Assembly (NCBI RefSeq): GCF_026229185.1
Contig: NZ_JAGGJA010000007.1
Location: 243,463 to 307,462, forward strand
Direction of reading: 5' to 3'
Length of the DNA: 64,000 bases
Source: Fodinibius salsisoli
Lineage (GTDB): Bacteria; Bacteroidota; Rhodothermia; Balneolales; Balneolaceae
The notes under the pieces are model-generated. The model saw only the letters and a list, made by a program, of their open reading frames with translations, made no database searches and had not been told where the DNA came from. Shown here piece after piece: positions 27,357 through 36,851 of the stretch; position 1 is the first letter of the stretch; each line of letters begins with the position of its first letter. The position numbers were made by a program, and so were the translations under genes.

Positions 27357-28790
27357 TTAATCCATCTCACCAATAGCCTGCGAGAGATCCTGAAGGGTAT
27401 CTTTCGCATCACCAAAGAACATCTGGTTCGAATCTTCATAGAAGAGCTCATTATCAATACCGGCGAAACCAGGACTTAAGCTCCGCTTAAAGACGATGGT
27501 ACGCTTGGCTTCATCCACATCCAGGATAGGCATGCCGTAAATGGGGCTTCCCTCTTCGGTTTTTGCCGCAGGGTTCACAACATCATTTGCACCAATAACC
27601 AGTACAACATCTGTTGACTTAAATTCCGGGTTGATCTGTTCCATATCATACAGCTGATCGTAAGGTACATCAGCCTCAGCTAACAATACGTTCATGTGGC
27701 CGGGCATACGTCCTGCGACAGGATGAATTCCATATTTAACATTCACGCCCTTCTTTTCCAGTTTATCGACGACTTCTTTAAGCACATGTTGAGCCTGTGC
27801 TACCGCCAATCCATAGCCGGGCGTAATAATTACCTTATCGGCATAAGAACACTGTAAGGCAACGTCTTGGGCCGTTGTTTTGTGAACCGTTTTGTCGGTA
27901 TCAGCTGCGGGACCTGTATTTCCACCATCGCCGCCGTTATCACCACCAAAGGCACCAAACAATACATTGCCCAGCGAACGGTTCATAGATTCACACATGA
28001 TATTGGTAAGAATAAGACCAGCCGCACCAACCAAAGCACCACTGATAATCAGCAGGTTGTTGCCGATCACAAAGCCCGCCATAGAAGCAGCCAGGCCCGA
28101 GTAAGAGTTCAAAAGGGAAATCACTACCGGCATATCGGCTCCACCAATAGGCAATACGGTAAGAATACCAAGAAACAGCGCAATGCCGAACAACGTCCAG
28201 AAAATGATTAGATTTGTGGGATCAAATGCTAACCAGCCAACCAGACCAAAGCTACCAATAGATAGCAGAGCATTGAAGACGTTTTGGCCCGGAAAGGTAA
28301 GTGGATTTCCACTTATAAAGCCTTTTAGCTTTCCAAAAGCAACGAAGCTACCGGTAAAGGTTATAGCACCAATGAGAATACTTAAACCTGTAGTTACAAG
28401 ATCTTGACCGCTGAAGATAGTAGGATCGGCAACACGAGTAAACTCGCCCCAAGCCACTAAGGCCGAAGCACCGCCACCAAAACCGTTAAAGACAGCAACC
28501 AGTTCGGGCATGGAGGTCATCTCTACTTTTTTGGCAAGGAAAGCGCCGATTGCTGAGCCGACAACAATTCCTGCAATAATATATTCGAAACTCAGTATCT
28601 GTTGGTCAAAAAGCGTAACAACAATACCAATTAACATCCCAAGAGCGGCAAGCTGGTTTCCTGAACGAGCAGTAGCCGGAGACCCCAATCGTTTAATGCC
28701 AAAAATAAAGATGCCTGTTGCTATTAAATAAACAAGCTGAATAATGTTGGGTAACATAGTCTGAAGGCCGGAAGGTAAAAAATGACTCAT
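27357..28790 (-). CDS. pntB: NAD(P) transhydrogenase subunit beta
   Basis: 477 residues. About nine hydrophobic membrane segments (residues about 15-270) precede a soluble NADP-binding domain III ending with VIITPGYGLAVAQAQHVL, GIHPVAGRMPGHMNVLLAEA, DVVLVIGANDVVNPAA and PILDVDEAKRTIVFKRSL. This is PntB, which together with PntA couples hydride transfer from NADH to NADP with proton translocation. Last gene of a three-gene operon. Confidence 0.95.
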   Translation of the reverse strand: MSHFLPSGLQTMLPNIIQLVYLIATGIFIFGIKRLGSPATARSGNQLAALGMLIGIVVTLFDQQILSFEYIIAGIVVGSAIGAFLAKKVEMTSMPELVAVFNGFGGGASALVAWGEFTRVADPTIFSGQDLVTTGLSILIGAITFTGSFVAFGKLKGFISGNPLTFPGQNVFNALLSIGSFGLVGWLAFDPTNLIIFWTLFGIALFLGILTVLPIGGADMPVVISLLNSYSGLAASMAGFVIGNNLLIISGALVGAAGLILTNIMCESMNRSLGNVLFGAFGGDNGGDGGNTGPAADTDKTVHKTTAQDVALQCSYADKVIITPGYGLAVAQAQHVLKEVVDKLEKKGVNVKYGIHPVAGRMPGHMNVLLAEADVPYDQLYDMEQINPEFKSTDVVLVIGANDVVNPAAKTEEGSPIYGMPILDVDEAKRTIVFKRSLSPGFAGIDNELFYEDSNQMFFGDAKDTLQDLSQAIGEMD

Positions 28791-28794
28791 TATC

Positions 28795-29076
28795 TCAATC
28801 TTTTTTCTTGAACATTTCGAGCATACGATCGGTAACCATAAATCCGCCTACCACGTTAATGGTGGCAAAGACAATAGCTAAAAAACCGATAATTTGCGCC
28901 CATTCGTCGCCTGTTTGTCCCGCAACAATGAGAGCACCAATAATGGTGATGCCAGAGATGGCGTTTGCTCCCGACATAAGCGGAGTATGTAGCGTAGGAG
29001 GCACTTTAGATATAAGTTCAAAGCCTACAAAGGAGGCTAAGACAAAGATGAATAAATTAAATATAAGACCCGACAT
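28795..29076 (-). CDS. pntAB: NAD(P) transhydrogenase alpha subunit, membrane part (PntAB)
   Basis: 93 residues with three membrane helices and GANAISGITIIGALIVAG, which matches the C-terminal membrane half of PntA. In this lineage PntA is split into PntAA and PntAB. The stop lies four bases before the pntB start. Confidence 0.93.
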   Translation of the reverse strand: MSGLIFNLFIFVLASFVGFELISKVPPTLHTPLMSGANAISGITIIGALIVAGQTGDEWAQIIGFLAIVFATINVVGGFMVTDRMLEMFKKKD

Positions 29077-29176
29077 AATCTTTTGGTTATTAGTTTTTGC
29101 TCGATTAGGATAATTAAAAATGAAAAATTAAGAATGAGTAAATTTTGTGGTTCAGATAGTTTTACATTCTTAATTT

Positions 29177-30301
29177 TTAATTCTCTTTCAGCATTGGGCT
29201 GATAATATCGCCCTGATGCGTGATGGTTGTTTTGAGTGTAATTTCGTCTTCAAAGTCGAAATGGGGTTCCCCTTCTTCTAACAGGTGATCCATAAGGGCC
29301 CACATGTTTTTAGAATACAGTTCACTGGCATGATGGGCTAACATACTGGGTATGTTAAGAGGTCCGACAATATTTACCTCATTCACCACCGTTGTTTTAC
29401 CCGGTTCCGTCAGCTCACAGTTTCCACCTTGTTCAGCAGCAAGGTCTACAACAACAGAACCTGGCTTCATATCATGAACCATCTCTTTAGTGACCAGCAA
29501 TGGGGCTGGCTTACCGGGAATTAATGCCGTTGTGATAATGATATCGGATTTTTTGGCATGTTCATGAATGACTTGTCGCTGGCGTTCCTGCTTGTCATCC
29601 GACAGTTCCTTGGCGTAGCCCCCCTCGGTTTCGGAATCTTCATCCAGGTCGGGCACCTCTACAAAGGTAGCGCCCAGGCTTTCAACCTGTTCTTTAACTA
29701 CCGGACGAATATCAAAAGCTTCGACAACGGCTCCCAGCCGTTTGGCGGTTGCTATTGCCTGCAGACCAGCCACGCCGGCGCCTAAGACAAGTACTTTGGC
29801 CGGGGCAATGGTTCCCGCGGCGGTCATCATCATAGGAAGGTAACGATCCAATTTATTTGCGCCGATCAGGGCAGATTTATATCCTGCAATAGAGCTCATC
29901 GAAGAAAGAGCATCCATATTCTGTGCGCGAGAAATACGCGGAATAGCATCCATTCCGAGGGCTGTTATATTCCGTTCTTTCAGCAGGTTAATGGTATCTT
30001 CGTTCTGCAAGGCCCATAAAAAGCAAATAAGGATACTTCCTTCGGAAAGAGTGTTAAGGTCTTCTTCGGATGGCGTTTGAATGCTGATAAGGATATCGGC
30101 AGAGGAGAAAAGTTCTGCCCGGTTTTCTTGGATCGTGGCTCCTGCATCCTCGTAAGCCTTATCCAGGAAGTTCGATGCCAGTCCGGCATCTTTTTCAATG
30201 ACAACCTCTAATCCCTTATCGATAAGCTTACTTACTGTATCAGGAATTAACGCTACCCGTTTTTCACGTTCGGCCGTTTCTTTTGGTATCGCAACAATCA
30301 C
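29177..30301 (-). CDS. pntA: NAD(P) transhydrogenase alpha subunit, NAD-binding part (PntAA)
   Basis: 374 residues from a GTG start. MIVAIPKETAEREKRVALIPDTV is the alanine-dehydrogenase/PntA N-terminus, and KVLVLGAGVAGLQAIATAKRLGA is the NAD-binding Rossmann site, with SDIIITTALIPGKPAP and MKPGSVVVDLAAEQGGN later. It is the first gene of the pntAA-pntAB-pntB operon; a 100-base gap to pntAB is A/T-rich. Confidence 0.95.
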   Translation of the reverse strand: MIVAIPKETAEREKRVALIPDTVSKLIDKGLEVVIEKDAGLASNFLDKAYEDAGATIQENRAELFSSADILISIQTPSEEDLNTLSEGSILICFLWALQNEDTINLLKERNITALGMDAIPRISRAQNMDALSSMSSIAGYKSALIGANKLDRYLPMMMTAAGTIAPAKVLVLGAGVAGLQAIATAKRLGAVVEAFDIRPVVKEQVESLGATFVEVPDLDEDSETEGGYAKELSDDKQERQRQVIHEHAKKSDIIITTALIPGKPAPLLVTKEMVHDMKPGSVVVDLAAEQGGNCELTEPGKTTVVNEVNIVGPLNIPSMLAHHASELYSKNMWALMDHLLEEGEPHFDFEDEITLKTTITHQGDIISPMLKEN

Positions 30302-30515
30302 AATAGTTATTGTAAAAAAGTTTAAAATTGAATCTAAAAAAAATAGAAAACGACGAGGAATACAAATGTTTTTTTAAAAAATTATGCGACTACTTATTTA
30401 TGGGCAATTAATATTAGTATTTATGAAGGTAACGCTCCGAAATAAAGGTATTTCTACTGCATTTTTTTGAAATCACACGATAATAATTGTGTAAACTTTC
30501 CGGATGGGGGATTTT

Positions 30516-30884
30516 CTATTGGCGTGGATTCCAAAACAAAACGGCCGACCAGCAGCTGATAATAAATAGTCCGCCGGCTTCACGGATTATTTCGATACTG
30601 TTGTTTTGCATCTGTATAGAGTTAAACATCCCGTCCCAAGAGAGTTGATCGCCGTGTATTATTAAGAGGTAAAGCGCCCAGACTGCACAGACCAGTGATA
30701 GTAAAGCAAATAAGAAACGTGAAATAGAGGTCCAGCGCCATAAAATACAAGCCAGAGCAGCTGTACTGTATGTGATAATCCAGGCGGTGGCGTCAAAATC
30801 GTTATACTGAAATCCGGCTGCCAGAAGAAAAAGGATCATCATAAAGTAGTTGAAGCCGGTGATCCATCGGTTAGAGGTCGACAT
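30516..30884 (-). CDS. Transmembrane protein 220-family small membrane protein
   Basis: 122 residues with about four hydrophobic segments. The GFQYNDFDATAWIITYSTAAL segment and the REAGGLFIISCW end match TMEM220-like bacterial proteins (QYNDPDP...and REAGGL). Function is unknown. Confidence 0.78.
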   Translation of the reverse strand: MSTSNRWITGFNYFMMILFLLAAGFQYNDFDATAWIITYSTAALACILWRWTSISRFLFALLSLVCAVWALYLLIIHGDQLSWDGMFNSIQMQNNSIEIIREAGGLFIISCWSAVLFWNPRQ

Positions 30885-31134
30885 ATTATGAATATAATTT
30901 CATTAACTTTTTAAAATTGAACACCTTTAAAGTAAAACATTTGGAAGAAGTTCACGATCCTATTTTATCTTGATTTGCGATAAGGCAAATAACCAAACAT
31001 AGAATCGATTCGTAAGATCAAGAGCTGTTAGTTCATCTCTATGACAGGCATAGAAAATTTCAACTCTATTCATTTCGTTAAATTTTGTATGTTTGGATGA
31101 ATTTAATAGAGCAAAGTGACAGAATTTTAGAATT

Positions 31135-32103
31135 ATGGAAGATATTGCAGGAAAAACATTTGATGTTGTAATCGTGGGAAGCGGTCCCGCAGGGTTGACG
31201 GCCGCGCTTTATGCAGCCCGGGCTGATTTGAATCCCTTGGTTTTTGAGGGACCCGAACCCGGCGGACAATTGATGCAGACCACCGATGTAGAAAACTATC
31301 CCGGATATCCGGAAGGCGTTTTAGGCCCCAAGATGATGCAGGATTTTCGGGAACAGGCACAGCGTTTTGGTGCCGATTGCCGTTATGGCATGGTCTCTGA
31401 TATCGATTTTAGCGAACGTCCGTACCGTTTAGAAGTTGATGAGGAAACCGAACTTTTTGCCCAATCAATTATCGTATCTACCGGCGCATCCGCCAAATGG
31501 TTAGGACTGGAAAGCGAGCAGCAGATGAGAGGGAAAGGCGTTTCGGCCTGCGCCACTTGTGATGGCGCCTTCTTCCGGGATGAGCATGTTATTGTAGTCG
31601 GTGGTGGCGATACAGCGATGGAAGAAGCCACCTTCCTCACCAAGTTTGCCAGTAAAGTTACCGTCCTGCATCGTCGCAAGGAGCTCAGGGCTTCGAAAGC
31701 AATGCAGACGCGTGCCTTTAATGATGAGAAAATTGAATTCATGTGGGATACCGAGTTGCAGGAAGTGCTTGGCGAAGAGGCCGTAGATGGTGTGAAAGTG
31801 GTCAATAACGAAACAGATGATGTTTCCACCCTTAAGGATGTAAAGGGCGTCTTTGTCGCTATTGGACACAAACCCAATACAGACCTTTTTAAAGGCGTTC
31901 TTACCATGGATGATGTAGGGTATATCCAAACCAAAGGACAATCTACCGAAACAGATCTGGAAGGAATTTTTGCCTGTGGTGATGCCATGGATCCGGTTTA
32001 CCGTCAGGCTGTAACTGCTGCGGGTACCGGTTGTAGGGCTGCCCTGGATGCAGAGCGGTTTTTAGCAGAACAGGAAGTTCAGGAAAAAGTAGCTGCTGAG
32101 TAA
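31135..32103 (+). CDS. trxB: Thioredoxin-disulfide reductase
   Basis: 322 residues. FAD site GSGPAGLTAALYAARADL near the N-terminus, redox-active CATC at residues 139-142, NADPH-binding GGGDTAMEEATFL and the C-terminal GIFACGDAMDP FAD motif. It keeps thioredoxin reduced. A long hairpin-forming repeat follows ten bases after the stop. Confidence 0.96.
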   Translation: MEDIAGKTFDVVIVGSGPAGLTAALYAARADLNPLVFEGPEPGGQLMQTTDVENYPGYPEGVLGPKMMQDFREQAQRFGADCRYGMVSDIDFSERPYRLEVDEETELFAQSIIVSTGASAKWLGLESEQQMRGKGVSACATCDGAFFRDEHVIVVGGGDTAMEEATFLTKFASKVTVLHRRKELRASKAMQTRAFNDEKIEFMWDTELQEVLGEEAVDGVKVVNNETDDVSTLKDVKGVFVAIGHKPNTDLFKGVLTMDDVGYIQTKGQSTETDLEGIFACGDAMDPVYRQAVTAAGTGCRAALDAERFLAEQEVQEKVAAE

Positions 32104-32112
32104 TATATTTCG

Positions 32113-32191
32113 AGAGTCCTTTTCAAAACTATTACGTCTTGTCATTCTGAGTTAAATTCAGGATGACAAGCCCAGTTTTGCAAGGACTCTT
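32113..32191. repeat. Copy 3 of the repeat family, forming a long hairpin after trxB
   Basis: Arms AGAGTCCTT...CAAAACT...CTTGTCAT...CTGA and the reverse complement close a stem of about 30 base pairs with a small loop at about 32151-32157. Because it is right after the trxB stop, it may also act as a terminator or transcript-end stabiliser. Compare the phrases at 27142-27189. Confidence 0.7.
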
Positions 32192-32287
32192 AAAGAAAAA
32201 GGACAGGAGGATTGATCTAAATTACAGGGCCATCTTTTTGTGAGATGCAATCAATCCCACCCCAATTTATCTTCCCCCCAAGAAGGA

Positions 32288-32730
32288 TTAAAACCTTTTC
32301 ATACGGTATTTAAGCGGAAGACTAAAGAAGGAATTGACTGGCTTACCATCTTTGATTCCCGGTTCAAAAGATGCCTCTCTAATAGTTTGAATAGCAGCCT
32401 TATCAAGAATGGGGTGTACCGACTTAATAATAGTATGGTTTATGTCCTCACCCGATTTTAAGACAATAAACTTCACAGTAACCTCTCCACGAAGCCCTCT
32501 ATTCCTGGCTTCCGCAGGGTAGTCCATCGATTGGGCAAGACGTAGCATTCCCCAACCACCTGTGGTTCTTTATCTACTTCACCCTGCTTGAAAACGGTCA
32601 ACGAATCGCTACCTATCTCGACAGGCTTATCTTGTGTTTGCGAAACAACCCCTTCTTTTGATGAACTGCATGCGACTCCTATTAAGAGACAAAAAGATAA
32701 CAGCAAATATTTGATCGTTTTACCTTTCAT
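32288..32730 (-). pseudogene. Frameshifted TonB-C-domain lipoprotein
   Basis: The N-terminal half (from ATG 32730) has a lipoprotein signal with ACSSS and stops after EPQVVG. The C-terminal half continues in another frame as GMLRLAQSMDYPAEARNRGLRG... and ...AIQTIREASFEP, the classic TonB C-terminal domain. One missing G in a GGGG run at about 32549-32552 would restore VVGGM. So it is either a genuine one-base deletion or an assembly error at a homopolymer. Intact protein would be about 147 residues, short, and anchored by lipid rather than a membrane helix. Confidence 0.75.
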
Positions 32731-32831
32731 GAATAGTCATTTTTATCATGATTAGTTATAACCTTAGAACATAATAGATAAATGAATACTATTAACAATT
32801 TATTGAATTTTATAGTATCTAATTGTCGGAT

Positions 32832-34106
32832 CTATGCGTTCTCAGCATCCTGCTCATAGCTCTGCATAGCTTTCCAAAAGCATAAGCTACCCAGCACTCC
32901 GCAGCAGCTAAATACAAGCATTAGGGCTTTAGCCGGACCGTATTGCGCGGTAAAAACAGTATCCATTAGCCATCCGGTAAGGGGTGGGCCAATCCCAAAT
33001 CCAACGATACTAATGACGAAAAGATAGAGTCCCCCAGCCAGCGCCCGCATATTGGGTTTCACCAAGTATTGCAGCAGAGCTGCTGCCACTCCATTATAGG
33101 AGGAAGAGATAATATTCGCTAAACCAATTAAAATAAGAGCCGTTGTACCAGACTCGGCAAAAAGTCCGGCGTAATAGAGTGGAAGGCATGCTAATCCGGC
33201 CACCATACCCATCACAAAACGACGCGAAGCCTCCCAACGACCGGCTAACCAATCAGCTGCTTTACCAGAAGCTATCACGCTCAAGCCGGTTGCCATCATA
33301 AACCATCCGTATTGAGGTGTTAGGGAAGCGGCGTTATGAATATCTTTAAGCACAATTCCAATAAATCCCAATATGGTATATCCTGTAAAGGCCAGGAATG
33401 AAAACCCCAGGAAGTGATAGCGCACGGTCTTCTTTTGCAGGATGTACGACAAAACCTCCCGAAAATCGGTTATGGCTTCGTAACGTTCTCCACCCCGGGT
33501 AATGCCACGGGGCAACTCTCGAATGACAAACCATGCTATTGCAGCTATCAGTAATCCGGGTAACCCAACACTCATGAGCGCGGTTCGCCAGTTATAAGCT
33601 TGGGCGATGCTTCCTCCTCCCAGGAAAGCCACTCCGACGCCTACAAAAATTCCGGAGGCATAAATGGAAAACACTGTTGCCCGTTGTTCAGGACGAAAAT
33701 AATCCGCAAGCAACGAATAAACCGCCGGACTTAAGGCCGACTCACTAATCCCCACAAAAAAGCGTGCCACAATCAAGAAGGCAAGTGAACTGGCAAAACC
33801 ACTGATAAAGGTCATCAGGCTCCAAACGACAAGTCCGGCAACAATCATCCATTTTCGAGAATACAGGTCGGCCAGCCGCCCCATGGGTATGCCACATATT
33901 GCATAGATAAACGAGAAGGCCGTACCGTAAAGCAAGCCCACCTGAAAGTTACTTAGAGCAAGCTCTTGCTGGATTTGAGGAGCCAACACTGCGATAATCT
34001 GGCGGTCAACAAAGCTGGATATATAGATAAGCGTTAATAATCCCAGCACCAGCCAGGCATAGGGTGATGAGATAAACTGTTTTGCACGTTCTTTTGTTAG
34101 AGGCAT
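32832..34106 (-). CDS. MFS transporter, spinster/sialate-like subgroup
   Basis: 424 residues with 12 predicted helices. The opening YISSFVDRQIIAVLAPQIQ and the YAICGIPMGRLADLYSRKW loop (conserved motif A) are typical of the Spns/MFS_1 family. The substrate cannot be deduced. Neighbours give no hint. Confidence 0.85.
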   Translation of the reverse strand: MPLTKERAKQFISSPYAWLVLGLLTLIYISSFVDRQIIAVLAPQIQQELALSNFQVGLLYGTAFSFIYAICGIPMGRLADLYSRKWMIVAGLVVWSLMTFISGFASSLAFLIVARFFVGISESALSPAVYSLLADYFRPEQRATVFSIYASGIFVGVGVAFLGGGSIAQAYNWRTALMSVGLPGLLIAAIAWFVIRELPRGITRGGERYEAITDFREVLSYILQKKTVRYHFLGFSFLAFTGYTILGFIGIVLKDIHNAASLTPQYGWFMMATGLSVIASGKAADWLAGRWEASRRFVMGMVAGLACLPLYYAGLFAESGTTALILIGLANIISSSYNGVAAALLQYLVKPNMRALAGGLYLFVISIVGFGIGPPLTGWLMDTVFTAQYGPAKALMLVFSCCGVLGSLCFWKAMQSYEQDAENA

Positions 34107-34248
34107 TTAACAGAATTTTATTAAGCCTTAATGTACCGGAAATTACAGGTGTAAATCCACCGGCAGATAATTGGCCTCAAATCAACTATTGTATTCTTGC
34201 AATCACTTTATGATTTTTGGAGAGCATTAATGACAACGAATTTTATTC

Positions 34249-34956
34249 ATGGCTAAAGTAAAACTATACGACGATTTACCTAAACTTCCTGAGAAAACAG
34301 AAGAGGAAAAAGCGCAGGCACGGCAAATCCTTGATGAACTTTACCAGCACTACCCTAATCCCCATTGCGAACTCACTCATCGCAACGCTTTTGAACTGCT
34401 TTGTGCAACTATCCTTAGTGCCCAATGCACCGATGTACGGGTAAATAAGGTAACACCCGATCTTTTTGAGGCTTACCCTACGCCTGAATTGATGGCCGAA
34501 GCGCCCATCGAAGAGCTGGAGGAGCTGGTCCGATCTACCGGATTTTATCGAAATAAAGCCAAGGCCCTGAAGACCTCTTCAACCATTATCGTGGAGAATT
34601 ATGATGGAGATGTTCCCAGCACGATGGATCAGCTGCTCGAACTCTATGGTGTAGCACGCAAAACGGCTAATGTTGTGCTTGGCAATGCCTTCAATATCAA
34701 TGTTGGTGTGGTGGTGGACACCCATGTTCGCCGATTTGCCAACCGGTACGGACTGACGGAAGAAGAAAAGAATACCAACAAAATTGAGCGCGATTTGATG
34801 GCCCTTTTTCCCAGGGAATCATGGACGGACCTTTCTCACTTAATCATCCATCACGGACGTAATGCCTGCAAAGCACGTATATCGGAGCCGCCCGATCATC
34901 CGCTTTGCAAAAAATATGGCACCCACTGTGAATGCCAAGAAATGCGAGAAAAGTAG
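34249..34956 (+). CDS. nth: Endonuclease III (base-excision DNA glycosylase)
   Basis: 235 residues. The helix-hairpin-helix with catalytic Lys138 (LYGVARKTANVV) and catalytic Asp157 (VVVDTHVRRFANR) is intact. It cleaves oxidised pyrimidines. The C-terminal iron-sulfur loop is unusual: cysteines at 207, 220, 227 and 229 give spacings of 12, 6 and 1, instead of the usual 6, 2 and 5. Whether the cluster is still bound is unclear. Confidence 0.92.
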   Translation: MAKVKLYDDLPKLPEKTEEEKAQARQILDELYQHYPNPHCELTHRNAFELLCATILSAQCTDVRVNKVTPDLFEAYPTPELMAEAPIEELEELVRSTGFYRNKAKALKTSSTIIVENYDGDVPSTMDQLLELYGVARKTANVVLGNAFNINVGVVVDTHVRRFANRYGLTEEEKNTNKIERDLMALFPRESWTDLSHLIIHHGRNACKARISEPPDHPLCKKYGTHCECQEMREK

Positions 34957-35055
34957 GTATAAGGGGTATATGGAAATAAAAATTCATCCAATATTGTGTT
35001 ACAAAAACGATATACCCCTATCCCTTATATCCCATAATGAAGCCTTCATTAAGAA

Positions 35056-36300
35056 ATGAGCACTTCCAAACTATTTAACTCCCAAACGAACCCCATTCCA
35101 GGAATACGTCGCGACCTGGATGTTATCCCCATGCGCGAAAATGGAGATGAATACCTTTACTTTCGGGATCCGCGTCAGTATGCTCCGCAGGATTTTGCCC
35201 TGCATCGAGACACCGGAAGCCTGCTTTCTCTGCTGGATGGGCGTAAAAGCCTCTCGGACTTAGAAAACTATCTCGGTGATGGCGTTACCAAATCAGACGT
35301 TCTGGAATTCATACAATTCCTGGACAAAAACCGCCTGCTCGACTCGAAGTTTTTTAAGGCCTATGCCCAGAATATGGAGCTTAAATACGAGCATGGTGAT
35401 GTTCATCAATCCGTAACAGCCGGTAACTCTTATCCCGAAAACCCAGAAGAACTGCGACAGTACCTGGATGAAGCTTTTGACCAGTCTATCCCCAACGGCA
35501 CACCAGAAAAGCCGAAAGCGCTGTATGCCCCACATATTGATCCAAGGGTAGCTTTAAACAGCTATGTTGAAGCTTTTGCTCCTATCAAAAATCTTAAACC
35601 CAAACGGGTGGTCATTTTGGCTACCTCTCACTATGCTGGCTGGTACCCTCAGGTATATGAAGATCACCCCTTCATTCTGGTTGATAAAAATTTCCAGTTG
35701 CCCCTGGGTACCATTAATCGTGACCAGGCTGTCATTGAACGGCTTAAAACCAAGCAAGATTGTGGGATTACCGCCCAGGACCGAGCGCACAGGATGGAAC
35801 ACAGCATCGAGCTGCACCTCCTGTTTTTAAGCTACCTCTGGCAACACCGTTTTAGCGTTGTTCCCTTTCTGGTGTCGAGCTTGCAAGAACTTCTGTACAT
35901 GGACAATGGACATCATGGGCAGCTGGTGGATCGATTTACATCGCTGTTGAACAATCAATTTGCCCACGATGATGACACCTTTTTCCTGATTAGTGGGGAC
36001 CTGGCCCACACTGGCAAAAAGTTTGGTGATGAACAACCGGCCTCTACCCTCTTTGCGCAGGTAGAAAATTTTGACCAGCAGTTCATGGATTATGGCTCCA
36101 ATAATGAGCCCAAAAACATGCTGGAGCTACTTGCAAAAGATGTTGATCCTTACCGTATTTGTGGCTTTCCTCCACTCTATACTTTTTTAAATAGTATGCC
36201 TGACCTGAAAGGGGAGGTACTTAGCTACGATCGCTGGGATGAACGAGAACGCGAAAGTGCCGTTACCTTTGGATCTATCCTTTATTCAATGAAAAATTAA
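35056..36300 (+). CDS. AmmeMemoRadiSam system protein B (Memo family) with an N-terminal extension
   Basis: 414 residues. The C-terminal 300 residues match Memo: YAPHIDP, ILATSHYAGWYP, SGDLAHTGKKFGDE and RICGFPPLYTFL carry the two His and one Cys metal ligands. About 110 residues at the N-terminus (including a helix-turn-like region at 50-95) are not part of the core. The gene starts about 100 bases after endonuclease III on the same strand. The radical-SAM and AMMECR1 partners of the system are not in the window. Confidence 0.85.
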   Translation: MSTSKLFNSQTNPIPGIRRDLDVIPMRENGDEYLYFRDPRQYAPQDFALHRDTGSLLSLLDGRKSLSDLENYLGDGVTKSDVLEFIQFLDKNRLLDSKFFKAYAQNMELKYEHGDVHQSVTAGNSYPENPEELRQYLDEAFDQSIPNGTPEKPKALYAPHIDPRVALNSYVEAFAPIKNLKPKRVVILATSHYAGWYPQVYEDHPFILVDKNFQLPLGTINRDQAVIERLKTKQDCGITAQDRAHRMEHSIELHLLFLSYLWQHRFSVVPFLVSSLQELLYMDNGHHGQLVDRFTSLLNNQFAHDDDTFFLISGDLAHTGKKFGDEQPASTLFAQVENFDQQFMDYGSNNEPKNMLELLAKDVDPYRICGFPPLYTFLNSMPDLKGEVLSYDRWDERERESAVTFGSILYSMKN

Positions 36301-36368
36301 AAATGACCAATTAAAAATTGGTCCCCCATATTCACAAAATTTTTAATCCTTAATTTTTCATTTTTAAC

Positions 36369-36704
36369 TTACTCCATAATTTCCATTTTTTCGGCAAAGT
36401 AGGAAGTAAAATCACGCATATCTTCGGCCATCCCCTCTTCCTTGGTTGAATTTTCCAGGGTATCCGCCATGGTTATCAGCGTCTGATGGAAGAAGACTTT
36501 CATCTCGTCCATCGTCATTTCTTTCGTCCACAGGTCGAGCCGGAGGGTATCTTGCTTTTTAGGATCCCACATCGACAGCATCATCGCTCTGCAGTTTGCT
36601 ATTCCTTCTCCATCTTTATCCGTAGCATTCCAATCTATCTTTTCCGGAACGTTGTTATCATCTAACTCTACGGTTATACTAATTTCCTTTTTATTCTGAG
36701 GCAT
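36369..36704 (-). CDS. gldC: Gliding-motility protein GldC
   Basis: 111 residues with KKEISITVELDDNNVPEKIDW, NCRAMMLSMWDPKKQDTLRLDLWTKEM and the FFHQTLITMADTLE helix, all typical of GldC. GldC is a small soluble component associated with the Gld machinery in Bacteroidota; other gld genes are not in the window, and presence of GldC alone does not prove gliding. Confidence 0.9.
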   Translation of the reverse strand: MPQNKKEISITVELDDNNVPEKIDWNATDKDGEGIANCRAMMLSMWDPKKQDTLRLDLWTKEMTMDEMKVFFHQTLITMADTLENSTKEEGMAEDMRDFTSYFAEKMEIME

Positions 36705-36851
36705 AAAAATGTTTGGTTAGTGCTCTATATTTTTGCTCTCAAAATACGGTAAATCTTGCTTTTTTCTAAAGCTTGCCTTCTGATTTGAGCTTATTTAATC
36801 GGCTGTTTCGTATATTATATCTTAACAACCATCATACTAAATTAAGCTGCT

